DNA from: an uncultured Collinsella sp.
Lineage (GTDB): Bacteria; Actinomycetota; Coriobacteriia; Coriobacteriales; Coriobacteriaceae
Length of the DNA stretch: 49,782 nucleotides
NCBI GenBank assembly: GCA_934630735.1
Contig: CAKTWK010000016.1
Coordinates: 1 to 49,782, forward strand
Direction of reading: 5' to 3'
Position 1 is the first letter of the stretch; each line of letters opens with the position of its first letter. Made by a program: the position numbers and the translations under genes. The notes under the pieces were generated by a model that was not told where the DNA came from, searched no databases, and saw only the letters and a program-made list of their open reading frames with translations. Positions 24,835-32,156 of this stretch are shown here, piece by piece.

Positions 24835-25219
24835 TGTCTCGGTCTGTAACGTTTGGCGGCTGCTTGTGCTCGTAATTGTTACAGATCGAGATGAACGCTT
24901 GGGCGCCGCTGGTTTGTCTAAATCTGTAACGTTTGGGGGCTTGGAGAACGTCTACCTGTTACAGATCGAGACGTTTGGCACCTAGCTGGAGGAATGTCTC
25001 AATCTGTAACATCTACAGGCCAAAACTCGACCTAACTGTTACAGATTGAGACAAAGGTTGGTCGCGGTGCCGAAAGATCTTGATCTGTAACATCTAGCGG
25101 CCAAAAGTCGGTCTTCCTGTTACAGATTGAGACAAAGAGGTGCAATGCTGCACGAATGTCTCGATCTGTAACGTTTGGCGGCTGCTTGTGCTCGTAACTG
25201 TTACAGATCAAGACGTTTG
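24835..25219. repeat. 80-bp-period palindrome array, five units (units F-J)
   Basis: CTGTAAC begins at 24844, 24924, 25004, 25085 and 25166, spacings of 80, 80, 81 and 81. Units F and J share an almost identical variable loop (24848-24875 against 25170-25197), so one was copied from the other. Units G and J end in GACGTTTG, while H and I end in GACAAA. This suggests a two-unit block joined to a three-unit block. The array fills the 441-base gap before the nuclease-fold gene. Confidence 0.95.
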
Positions 25220-25240
25220 TCGGCGGCGGCAACAGCGGCG

Positions 25241-26311
25241 ATGGCCCATTTGTCCGATGTGGTGGTGATGAAAGTGTCTAATACCGTTCTTAAACACAAA
25301 CATGCAACACGTAACACCTTGGCGCGGAATAGGATGCTTGCCAGGCTCACGGAGGCGGCTGAACAAGGCATGCTGTTTGTGACGCACGACAATGCCGAGC
25401 TCATGTGGCTGCGGCGCCATGTGGGGACAGACGATATTGCGGAGCCCGAATCGCACCTATTCTGTTTTCAGCATGAATGGGATGCATTGACGCCGCCGGA
25501 GCGGGCTCGGTGGACCATCAAGGGGCTTGCGGAGTTTCATCCCGATTGGGCGTTTTGGGGGTATGACGCCGCGCTGATATGGGGTCTGGAGGTGCCGAAT
25601 GATCTGCTTGGGCCGCGTTACTTGGTCAAGACGGGTTGTTCGATGGCGTTGAGTACGGGATATAGGCTGTTGCGTCCGCAGGCGGCGGGTGCGCTTGAGC
25701 GCGTCGACGGCGTACGAGTGACGCCGTTTTGGCGCACGGTGGAGGATTGTCTGCTGCGTGCGCCGTTTTCGTATGGTCTGGCGATCGCCGATTCTGCGTT
25801 GCGAGCAAAGGGCGTATCGCGCGATGACTTTTGTGAGCGGCTTTGCTCCGATTGCAAGGGCAGGCGAGGGTATCGCAGAGCGCAGGTGATCGCGTTGTAT
25901 GCGGACGGGCTGTCCGAAAACGGCGGCGAGTCTCGTTTTCGGGCGTTCTTTATTGCATACGGTTTTCCGGTGCCAGAGTTGCAGGTGGAGTTTCGCGACC
26001 CGCTTAATTCGAGCCAAGTGTTTCGCGTCGACTATTTTTGGCGGCTCGAGGACGGGACATGTGTCATCGGCGAGCTCGACGGAAAGGGAAAGTATACCTT
26101 GCAGGATGGTGGGGATCGGGAGTCGGTCGACCCATTCGTGGCAGAACGTCAGCGAGAGTCTCATCTGACGATGCTCGGGCATAAGGTGCTTCGGTTTACG
26201 TTTGATGAGCTCAAGAATCCGGGGAAGCTGGCTGAAAAGATGAGACTGGCGGGCATTCCGCAGCGGGACGATTTGGCTGAGCAATGGAGGCGGCGGTGGT
26301 ATGGGCGCTAA
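25241..26311 (+). CDS. AbiEi-like protein with C-terminal DUF559/Vsr-type nuclease fold
   Basis: A 356-residue protein. The first ~250 residues resemble AbiEi-type antitoxin/regulator proteins common in actinobacteria (helical start, then a mixed core including YGYDAALIWGLEVP as read near 105). The last ~100 residues carry a PD-(D/E)xK-like nuclease signature: FRVDYFW, then GELDGKGKY with the catalytic-type Asp, Glu and Lys. LGHKVLRFTFDEL follows, as in DUF559 and Vsr proteins. No AbiEii toxin gene is adjacent. The start could be 25241 or 25268. The frame is open upstream into repeat unit J, and neither start has a strong ribosome site. Repeat arrays bracket the gene on both sides. Confidence 0.6.
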   Translation: MAHLSDVVVMKVSNTVLKHKHATRNTLARNRMLARLTEAAEQGMLFVTHDNAELMWLRRHVGTDDIAEPESHLFCFQHEWDALTPPERARWTIKGLAEFHPDWAFWGYDAALIWGLEVPNDLLGPRYLVKTGCSMALSTGYRLLRPQAAGALERVDGVRVTPFWRTVEDCLLRAPFSYGLAIADSALRAKGVSRDDFCERLCSDCKGRRGYRRAQVIALYADGLSENGGESRFRAFFIAYGFPVPELQVEFRDPLNSSQVFRVDYFWRLEDGTCVIGELDGKGKYTLQDGGDRESVDPFVAERQRESHLTMLGHKVLRFTFDELKNPGKLAEKMRLAGIPQRDDLAEQWRRRWYGR

Positions 26312-26349
26312 GGGGTGCAACTGACGCGGATGTGGTTGTTCCTGCCGAG

Positions 26350-26494
26350 TTTGTCTCGATCTGTAACAACAAGGGGCCGTTTGGCCTCGTAGCTGTTACA
26401 GATCGAGACGGAAGGTTGGCTACCACTAAAAGATCTCAATCTGTAACATCTAGAGGCCGAAAACCTGTCTACTTGTTACAGATTTAGACGTTTG
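26350..26494. repeat. 80-bp-period palindrome array, two units (units K-L)
   Basis: CTGTAAC begins at 26361 and 26441, exactly 80 bases apart. Unit L ends in AGACGTTTG like the terminal unit of other arrays. The array lies in the 329-base gap between the nuclease-fold gene and the amidohydrolase gene. Confidence 0.95.
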
Positions 26495-26640
26495 ACTAGA
26501 GCGACCGAAGCATCGCTGCACTGGTTTGCTCATTCTCACGCCCTTCTCTTCCCCCCGTTAACCGATATGTCCGCAGCAATCCTGCCGCGCTGGGTAATAA
26601 TGGACAAATGTTCAAGTTGATCGCGAGGGAGGAGCTCGAT

Positions 26641-28011
26641 ATGGCGACTGCCGATCGTCCCACGTTGTTTATCAATGCGACCGTTCTGGATGGTTCGGAG
26701 AATATGGAGCCGCAGCCCGATATGGCCGTGGCCGTCGAGCGTGGCATCATCACCTGGATGGGACCGAGTGCTGTGGCGCAGGCGCCTGCAGGTGCCGAGG
26801 TCATCGACCTGGCAGGGGCGTATCTCATGCCGGGCCTCATCAACATGCACGTGCATCTGTGCGGTTCGGGCAAGCCAGTCTCAGCGGGCGATGCGGGCGC
26901 GCTGATGAAGAAGCTTGATAATCCGGTGGGCCGCGCCGTCGTGCGCCATATCCTCAAGGGCAGTGCCCAGCAGCAGCTGGCAAGCGGCGTGACCACGGTG
27001 CGCGGCGCGGGCGACCCGCTGTTTGCCGACATTGCCGTGCGTGACGCTATCGATGCCGGCAAGTATCAGGGTCCGCGCCTGGTAGCGCCGGGAACGGGCG
27101 TCACGGTGCCGGGCGGCCATGGCGCGGGCTTGTTCGCCCAGGTGGCCAACAGCCCCGTCGAGGCAGCCGAGCAGGTGCGCGATCTGTATGCGCGCGGCGC
27201 CGACGTCATCAAGCTGTTCGTGACGGGTGGCGTGTTCGACGCGACCGAAGTAGGCGAGCCGGGCGTGCTGCGCATGCCGGTCGATGTCGCCGCGGCGGCG
27301 TGTAAGGTGGCGCACGAGGTTGGCCTTCCGGTCATGGCCCATGTCGAGAGCACCGAAGGTGTGAAGGCCGCGCTTCAGGCCGGCGTCGACACAATCGAAC
27401 ACGGCGCTCCGATGACGCCTGAGATTCTGGAGCTGTACCGCGGCGCCGCGGGAACACAGCTCGAGGGACGCGCGCCGAGCGTGACCTGCACGATCAGCCC
27501 TGCACTGCCGTTCGTACTGCTCGATCCGGAAAAGACCCATTCGACCGACACGCAAAAGAAGAACGGCGACATCGTGTGTTCGGGCATTATCGAGAGCGCT
27601 CGCGCCGCCCTGGGCGCCGGCGTTAAGGTGGGCCTTGGCACGGACTCAAGCTGCCCGTTCGTGACCCAGTACGACATGTGGCGCGAGGTGGCCTATTTTG
27701 CCAAGTACGTGGGCGTGAGCAATGCCTTCGCGCTGCATACAGCCACGCAGGTCAATGCTGAGCTCCTGGGGCTGGGCGGCGAGACCGGTACGATCGAGTG
27801 CGGCAAGGCGGCCGACATTTTGGTGACGCGCGAGAACCCGCTCGATGACCTGTGCGCTCTGCGTGAGCCGATGCACGTGATGTGCCGTGGCGATCTGGTG
27901 CGCAAGCTCAAGGTGAAGCGCATTCCCGAGGTGGACGCCGAGCTCGACACGATTATGGCCATGCCTGCCGAAGCGCTTGCCGACGAGCTCGCCCGCGACG
28001 GCGTGGCATAG
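26641..28011 (+). CDS. Metal-dependent amidohydrolase (imidazolonepropionase/prolidase-like)
   Basis: A 456-residue amidohydrolase-superfamily enzyme. An N-terminal beta-sandwich (FINATVLDGS) precedes the first metal motif NMHVHLCGSG near residue 75. Then come GVTTVRGAGDP, the strand VIKLFVTGGV, and the metal histidines in VMAHVES and TIEHGAP. The final metal Asp is in GLGTDSSCPF, and the sandwich ends with GKAADILVTRENPL. The family hydrolyses cyclic amides or dipeptides such as Xaa-Arg/Pro. The substrate cannot be told here. The ATG at 26641 has AGGGAGGAG. An upstream ATG (26608) lacks one. TAATAAT at about 26596 is a likely -10 box. There is no signal peptide, so the enzyme is cytoplasmic. 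Confidence 0.9.
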   Translation: MATADRPTLFINATVLDGSENMEPQPDMAVAVERGIITWMGPSAVAQAPAGAEVIDLAGAYLMPGLINMHVHLCGSGKPVSAGDAGALMKKLDNPVGRAVVRHILKGSAQQQLASGVTTVRGAGDPLFADIAVRDAIDAGKYQGPRLVAPGTGVTVPGGHGAGLFAQVANSPVEAAEQVRDLYARGADVIKLFVTGGVFDATEVGEPGVLRMPVDVAAAACKVAHEVGLPVMAHVESTEGVKAALQAGVDTIEHGAPMTPEILELYRGAAGTQLEGRAPSVTCTISPALPFVLLDPEKTHSTDTQKKNGDIVCSGIIESARAALGAGVKVGLGTDSSCPFVTQYDMWREVAYFAKYVGVSNAFALHTATQVNAELLGLGGETGTIECGKAADILVTRENPLDDLCALREPMHVMCRGDLVRKLKVKRIPEVDAELDTIMAMPAEALADELARDGVA

Positions 28012-28044
28012 GTGTGACAAAGGGACGGTCCCTATGCCGCGCTC

Positions 28045-28087
28045 AAAAAAGCCGAGGTCTCAACACGAGGCCTCGGCTTTTATTTTT
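28045..28087. terminator. Bidirectional terminator between converging genes
   Basis: GCCGAGG (28051-28057) and CCTCGGC (28071-28077) form the stem, with A-run before and T-run after, so it can end both the amidohydrolase transcript and the minus-strand copper-region transcript. A small palindrome GGGACGGTCCC (28022-28032) lies just before it. Confidence 0.9.
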
Positions 28088-28102
28088 CCTATGGTGTAGT
28101 TG

Positions 28103-28576
28103 CTAGGAGCGCGTTTCCATCTTGGCGTGGCACTTGGGGCAGGTTACGCGGATCTTGCCCTTACCCTTGGGGACGGACAGCATCTGACCGCAGTTAGGGC
28201 ACTTGAGGTATGCCGTGGTCTTGCGGCCCTTCCACATCTTCTTGGCCGTTCGCTTGGCGCGCTCAAAGTCTTCCTTGCTGGTGCCGGCCGTGCGCGAGGC
28301 GTTGGCAGCTGCAGTCCCGCCGCCCAAGCTGGCGACGAACTTGCCTAGGCCGGGGACGTTTGCGGTCGCCGTGACAAAGGCGTCGTTCTCCTTGCGGCGC
28401 GCGTCGATGTTTTTGGACAGACCGCGCAGCACGCCGAGCACGATCACGGCGATGGCGATCCAGCTGAGCCACTGGATACGGGCCATCGATCCGATCATCG
28501 CGATGATAATGCCTGCGAAGCCCAACACGACGGTGAGCTCGTCGGCGCCGTTGCGACCCTTCATAAAGTCATTCAT
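28103..28576 (-). CDS. Membrane protein with C-terminal zinc ribbon
   Basis: A 157-residue protein with two closely spaced hydrophobic segments (about 15-32 and 36-52; VLGFAGIIIAMIGSMA and WIAIAVIVLGVLRGL). A cytoplasmic basic linker follows, then a C-terminal zinc ribbon with CPNCG and CPKCH separated by about 17 residues. Small zinc-ribbon membrane proteins of this kind are common in Collinsella-type genomes and have no assigned function. The start at 28576 is chosen by AAAGG upstream and by the absence of plausible sequence in the longer frame, which runs through a palindrome. It is last in the minus-strand series after csoR, but an intervening 20-bp palindrome may separate their transcripts. 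Confidence 0.8.
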   Translation of the reverse strand: MNDFMKGRNGADELTVVLGFAGIIIAMIGSMARIQWLSWIAIAVIVLGVLRGLSKNIDARRKENDAFVTATANVPGLGKFVASLGGGTAAANASRTAGTSKEDFERAKRTAKKMWKGRKTTAYLKCPNCGQMLSVPKGKGKIRVTCPKCHAKMETRS

Positions 28577-28621
28577 GCGAATTGCCTTTCGTTCGATATG
28601 CTGCACGCCTTTATACCCCTT

Positions 28622-28688
28622 TTGGTGCATTGGGGACAGGTCAATCTGCACCAAGGTGGTGCAAACGTACCTGTCCCCAATGCACCAA
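28622..28688. repeat. Perfect 20-bp palindrome abutting the csoR stop
   Basis: TTGGTGCATTGGGGACAGGT (28622-28641) is repeated as its exact reverse complement at 28669-28688, with 27 bases between. A second short hairpin (TGCACC/GGTGCA type) lies in the loop. The right end touches the csoR stop codon. It is probably a transcript end or stabilising structure. Confidence 0.9.
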
Positions 28689-28961
28689 TTACTTGGCGAG
28701 TTTGTCGACGACGCGTTCGATCTCGGCGAGCTTGGCGGCCTTGAGTTCCTCGTCGCCCGATTCAATTGCCGAGGCGACGCAGCCCTCAATGTGGGCCTTG
28801 AGTACGTCGGCGTTAATGCGCGCGAGGAGCGCCTGCGTTGCCATGAGCTGCGTGGAAATATCGACGCAGTAGCGGTCCTCCTCGACCATCCGCAGGATGC
28901 CGTCGATCTGACCGCGTGCCGTCTTGAGCATGCGGGTCACCGATTTATGGTCTGCCATCAT
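28689..28961 (-). CDS. csoR: CsoR-family copper-sensing repressor
   Basis: A 90-residue all-helical DUF156/CsoR protein that represses copper-efflux genes until Cu(I) binds. The three Cu(I) ligands are all present, Cys32, His57 and Cys61 (RYCVD, LKAHIEGCV), with the same spacing as in Mycobacterium tuberculosis CsoR. The opening TRMLKTARGQIDGILRMVEE is the family signature. Two adjacent ATG codons (28961, 28958) could serve, and GAGG lies upstream. The gene is third in the series copA-copZ-csoR. A CsoR-type G-tract operator lies before copA (31888-31904), consistent with autoregulation of the whole operon. Confidence 0.93.
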   Translation of the reverse strand: MMADHKSVTRMLKTARGQIDGILRMVEEDRYCVDISTQLMATQALLARINADVLKAHIEGCVASAIESGDEELKAAKLAEIERVVDKLAK

Positions 28962-29005
28962 GGCGGGTCCTCGTTTCTGGTTGATCCTTCAAATACCTCA
29001 CCCTC

Positions 29006-29072
29006 AGTTGCGGTGAAATAGTTCCTGATTGAAGGCTTAAAGCGTTTAAACCGGAACTATTTCACCGCAACT
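29006..29072. repeat. Palindromic element, AGTTGCGGTG family (copy 2)
   Basis: AGTTGCGGTGAAATAGTTCC (29006-29025) and its exact reverse complement (29053-29072) are separated by 27 bases. The arms match those of the element at 13671-13737. It lies between copZ and csoR. Confidence 0.9.
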
Positions 29073-29117
29073 TCTGAGGGGCTGGTTGGGCGGCGGTGTC
29101 TGTTGGTGCGGTAACTG

Positions 29118-29339
29118 CTACGCGGCGGTCACGGACAGGGCGTGGAACTTTTCGCCGGCGCCCTCGACGGCGGCAGCGAGCTGCTCGGCGGTCACGGTGT
29201 CGGCACACTCCACCTGGACGGTCTGGGTCTCGTGATCGGCGTCGGCGTCGGTCACGCCGTCAACGTTGAGCAGTGCCGTCTCGACAGTGGCGTCGCAGTG
29301 GCCGCACATAAGGCCCGAAGTCTTAATCGTGTAACGCAT
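29118..29339 (-). CDS. copZ: CopZ-like copper chaperone (HMA domain)
   Basis: A 73-residue heavy-metal-associated domain that binds Cu(I) through Cys12 and Cys15 in GLMCGHC and delivers it to CopA or CsoR. The rest follows the HMA fold: ATVETALLNVDGV, a beta strand with VQVECAD, and a final helix AEQLAAAVEGAG. The ATG at 29339 is the natural HMA start. A longer frame to 29450 runs through a long hairpin and is not conserved. It lies downstream of copA on the same strand. Confidence 0.93.
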   Translation of the reverse strand: MRYTIKTSGLMCGHCDATVETALLNVDGVTDADADHETQTVQVECADTVTAEQLAAAVEGAGEKFHALSVTAA

Positions 29340-29364
29340 GGATATTCCTCTCTGTTGTGTCGGC

Positions 29365-29458
29365 TTTCCCAGGCACCCGACCTTGACCTTCAAGCCGTCG
29401 CTCGCGTACCAAAGTACGCGTCGCTCCTCTTTCAGGTCAATCTCGGGCACCTGGAAAA
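29365..29458. repeat. Long imperfect hairpin between copA and copZ
   Basis: The left half (29365-29410) and right half (29413-29458) are imperfect inverted copies. Well-matched blocks are TTTCC-AGG-CACCCGA, TTGACCTT and CGCGTAC, around a tiny loop. The element spans nearly the whole copA-copZ gap. It could attenuate or process the copper mRNA. Confidence 0.8.
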
Positions 29459-29486
29459 CCCGTTCTAAATGGACTTAATGGTGAGC

Positions 29487-31829
29487 CTATTTTGCCACTT
29501 TCGGCTTAAAGGTTCGCAGGCGCAGAGCATTGCTTACGACGCAGACACTCGACAGGCTCATGGCCGCGGCGCCAAACATCGGCGAGAGCTGCCATCCGGT
29601 GAGCGGGAAGAACACGCCCGCCGCCAGCGGAATGCCGATGCCGTTGTAGAACAGCGCCCAGAACAGATCCTGCTTGATGTTGCGGATAGTGGCGCGCGAA
29701 AGCTCGATGGCGCGGGCGACGTCCATGAGGTCGCTGCGCATGAGCACCACGTCGGCGCCCTCCTTGGCGATGTCGGCTCCGGTGCCGATAGCGAGGCCCA
29801 CGTCGGCGCGTGCCAGGGCGGGGGAGTCGTTGATGCCGTCGCCCACCATGGCGACCTTGCCGCCCGCATCCTGCAGTTCGCGCACGTGGCGTTCCTTGTC
29901 GGCGGGCAGGACGTCGGCGATAACCTGTTCGCTGCTCAGTCCCACGCGGCGGGCGATGGCCTCGGCCGTCACGCGGTTGTCGCCAGTGAGCATGCGCACA
30001 TCGACGCCGAGCTCGCGGAGCGCGGCGATTGCCTCGGCACTCGTTTCTTTGACCTCGTCAGCCACGGCGATGGTGCCGACAAGCTCGTCGTTCTTGGCAA
30101 AGAACAGCGGCGTTTTGCCCTCGGCGGCAAATCGCTCCGCAAGTCCTGCGGGCACGGTGATACCCAGCTCGCTCATCAGACGAACGTTGCCGGCAGCGAT
30201 GACGTTTTGTCCCTCGCGCGCGGTAACGCCTCGCCCGGGCACGGAGGCAAAGTCCTCGACCATGCGTGCGACGATTCCGCGCGACTCGCACTCGGCCATA
30301 ATCGCCTCGGCCAGCGGGTGCTCGCTCGAGCGCTCCAACGCGGCGGCCAGCTTGAGCAGCGCCTTTTCGCTCATGGCGGGCGAGCCGTCAGCGCGCGCGG
30401 CAACCACAATGTCGGTCACGGCCGGCTTGCCGCGAGTGACGGTGCCGGTCTTATCGAGCACCACGGTGCCCACGTTGCGCAGATTCTCCAGCGCCTCGGC
30501 GCTCTTAAACAGAATGCCCATCTCGGCGCCCTTGCCGGTGCCCACCATAATGGCGACGGGCGTGGCCAGGCCCAGCGCGCACGGACAGCTGATCACCAGC
30601 ACGGCCACGGCGGGGGTGAGCGCCTCGTTTATGCTGCCGGTGAGAGCCATCCACACCGCAAAGGTCACGGCCGAGATCGCAAACACCACGGGCACAAACA
30701 CGCCGGCGACCTTATCGGCCATGCGGGCGATGGGCGCCTTGGTGGCGTTGGCGTCCTCGACGAGCTGGATGATTTTGGCAAGCGACGTGTCGGCGCCCAC
30801 GCGTGTGGCACGGAAGGTAAACGAGCCAGTGCGGTTGACCGTGGCGGCGTTGACGGTGTCGCCGGCGGCCTTTTCCACGGGGATGGACTCGCCGGTGAGC
30901 GCACTCTCGTCCACGGCCGACGCGCCCTCGAGTACCACGCCGTCGACAGGGATAGACTCGCCGGGGCGCACGCGCAGGACCTGGCCGGGAAGGATGCTGT
31001 CGACGTCCACCGTGGTCTCGGTGCCGTCATCGGCAACGACGGTCGCGGTCTTAGGCGCCAGATCGATGAGCGCCTCGATAGCGCCGCCGGTCTTGGACTT
31101 GCTGCGCGTCTCGAGGTATTTGCCCACGGTGACGAGCGACAGGATGGTGCCGGCGCTCTCAAAATAGAGGTTGCTCATGCCCGTCATCATGGCCTCGTGG
31201 ACCTGCCCGGCGGCCAGCTGGTCGGCCATGATGAACATGGCGTAGAGCGACCAGGCGATCGACGCGGTGGCGCCGACGGCGATGAGGGCGTCCATGGTGG
31301 GCGCGCCGTGCATGAGTGATTTGAAGCCGTTGATAAAGTACGCGTCGTTGACGTAGACGATGGGGATGAGCAGGACAAGCTCGGTGAGCGCCAACGTCAT
31401 GCTGCGGGTGTGGTCGGTGAAGACGCTGGGCAGCGGCCAGCCGAGCATGTGCCCCATGCCTATGTAGAACAGCGGGATGAGAAAGATGATTGAGATGATG
31501 AGACGGGTGCGCATGGCGGAGGCAGTGGCCTCCAGCTTCTTGGTGGGCGACTCCATATGGGTGGCGCCGGACCTGGCTTGCGCGTTGCCGCTTGAGTTGG
31601 CGGCATCGATGCCCGTGCTGACGGGCGAGGCCGAGTAACCCGCGCGATCGACAGCGGTGCAGATGTCGTCGGGGGAGACCTGTGCGGGGTCGTAGTCCAC
31701 CAGCATGGAGCCAGCGAGCAGGTTGACCGCGACGCTTTGGACGCCGTCGAGCTTGCTCACGGCGCGGTCCACGTGTGCCTGGCAGGCAGCGCATGTCATG
31801 CCGCTCACGTCGAACTTATCTTGAGCCAT
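29487..31829 (-). CDS. copA: Copper-exporting P1B-type ATPase CopA
   Basis: This membrane ATPase pumps Cu(I) out of the cell. Its 780 residues hold one N-terminal HMA domain ([10 protein letters not shown], Cys13 and Cys16) and eight predicted membrane helices. The transmembrane copper motif CPCALG lies near residue 413 and the phosphorylation motif DKTGTVTRG near 455. [14 protein letters not shown] and the hinge [11 protein letters not shown] are also present. The HP motif of the nucleotide domain appears as [10 protein letters not shown]. The ATG has AGAAAGGAG upstream. A CsoR-type operator lies about 60 bases before the start. copZ and csoR follow on the same strand. Confidence 0.97.
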   Translation of the reverse strand: MAQDKFDVSGMTCAACQAHVDRAVSKLDGVQSVAVNLLAGSMLVDYDPAQVSPDDICTAVDRAGYSASPVSTGIDAANSSGNAQARSGATHMESPTKKLEATASAMRTRLIISIIFLIPLFYIGMGHMLGWPLPSVFTDHTRSMTLALTELVLLIPIVYVNDAYFINGFKSLMHGAPTMDALIAVGATASIAWSLYAMFIMADQLAAGQVHEAMMTGMSNLYFESAGTILSLVTVGKYLETRSKSKTGGAIEALIDLAPKTATVVADDGTETTVDVDSILPGQVLRVRPGESIPVDGVVLEGASAVDESALTGESIPVEKAAGDTVNAATVNRTGSFTFRATRVGADTSLAKIIQLVEDANATKAPIARMADKVAGVFVPVVFAISAVTFAVWMALTGSINEALTPAVAVLVISCPCALGLATPVAIMVGTGKGAEMGILFKSAEALENLRNVGTVVLDKTGTVTRGKPAVTDIVVAARADGSPAMSEKALLKLAAALERSSEHPLAEAIMAECESRGIVARMVEDFASVPGRGVTAREGQNVIAAGNVRLMSELGITVPAGLAERFAAEGKTPLFFAKNDELVGTIAVADEVKETSAEAIAALRELGVDVRMLTGDNRVTAEAIARRVGLSSEQVIADVLPADKERHVRELQDAGGKVAMVGDGINDSPALARADVGLAIGTGADIAKEGADVVLMRSDLMDVARAIELSRATIRNIKQDLFWALFYNGIGIPLAAGVFFPLTGWQLSPMFGAAAMSLSSVCVVSNALRLRTFKPKVAK

Positions 31830-31887
31830 GGCTTCTCCTTTCTGTAGTTCGGTGTTGGAATTGTTAGCCTGCCGATACTATACACCC

Positions 31888-31904
31888 ATACCCCCTGGGG
31901 GTGT
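31888..31904 (-). promoter_or_regulatory. CsoR-type operator before copA
   Basis: ATACCCCCTGGGGGTGT is a G-tract pseudo-palindrome of the type bound by CsoR. A TATAGT on the minus strand lies just upstream of it relative to copA transcription, so the operator overlaps or borders the promoter core. Copper would release CsoR and induce copA-copZ-csoR. Confidence 0.8.
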
Positions 31905-31980
31905 CCAGTACAGAAAGAAATGTATGATATTTCGCTACAGATGCGGGTGGCTGCTCAATCGTTGGCAGTCCCTGCCAAAC

Positions 31981-32121
31981 ATCTCAATCTGTAACATCTG
32001 GCCCCAGTTTTGCCGAGTTACTGTTACAGATCGAGACAAACCGTCCGACGATGACTCAATATCTCAATCTGTAACATCTAGACCCGGATTTGCCGAGTAG
32101 TTGTTACAGATCGAGACAAAC
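31981..32121. repeat. 80-bp-period palindrome array, two units (units M-N)
   Basis: CTGTAAC begins at 31989 and 32069, exactly 80 bases apart. The two loops are related (both contain TTTGCCGAGT). It fills most of the 327-base gap between the copA promoter and the end of the minus-strand kinase gene. Confidence 0.95.
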
Positions 32122-32123
32122 GC

Positions 32124-32140
32124 CGGGGCCGGAGGCCCCG
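32124..32140 (-). terminator. GC hairpin after the DUF6273 kinase gene
   Basis: CGGGGCC (32124-32130) and GGCCCCG (32134-32140) form a tight stem with a 3-base loop just past the kinase stop. The T-run is poor (CGTTTG on the minus strand). Confidence 0.5.
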
Positions 32141-32156
32141 CCGCGGCCACCGCCCC

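Noticed and set aside
24835..25219. CRISPR array
   Set aside because: Spacing is regular, but the repeats are inverted arms of a palindrome, not identical direct repeats. Units are few, loops are partly shared between units, and no cas gene is in the window.
29469..31319. 616-codon plus-strand open frame
   Set aside because: It is antisense to copA, which has all P-type ATPase motifs. The His/Gly-rich translation is a codon-usage shadow.
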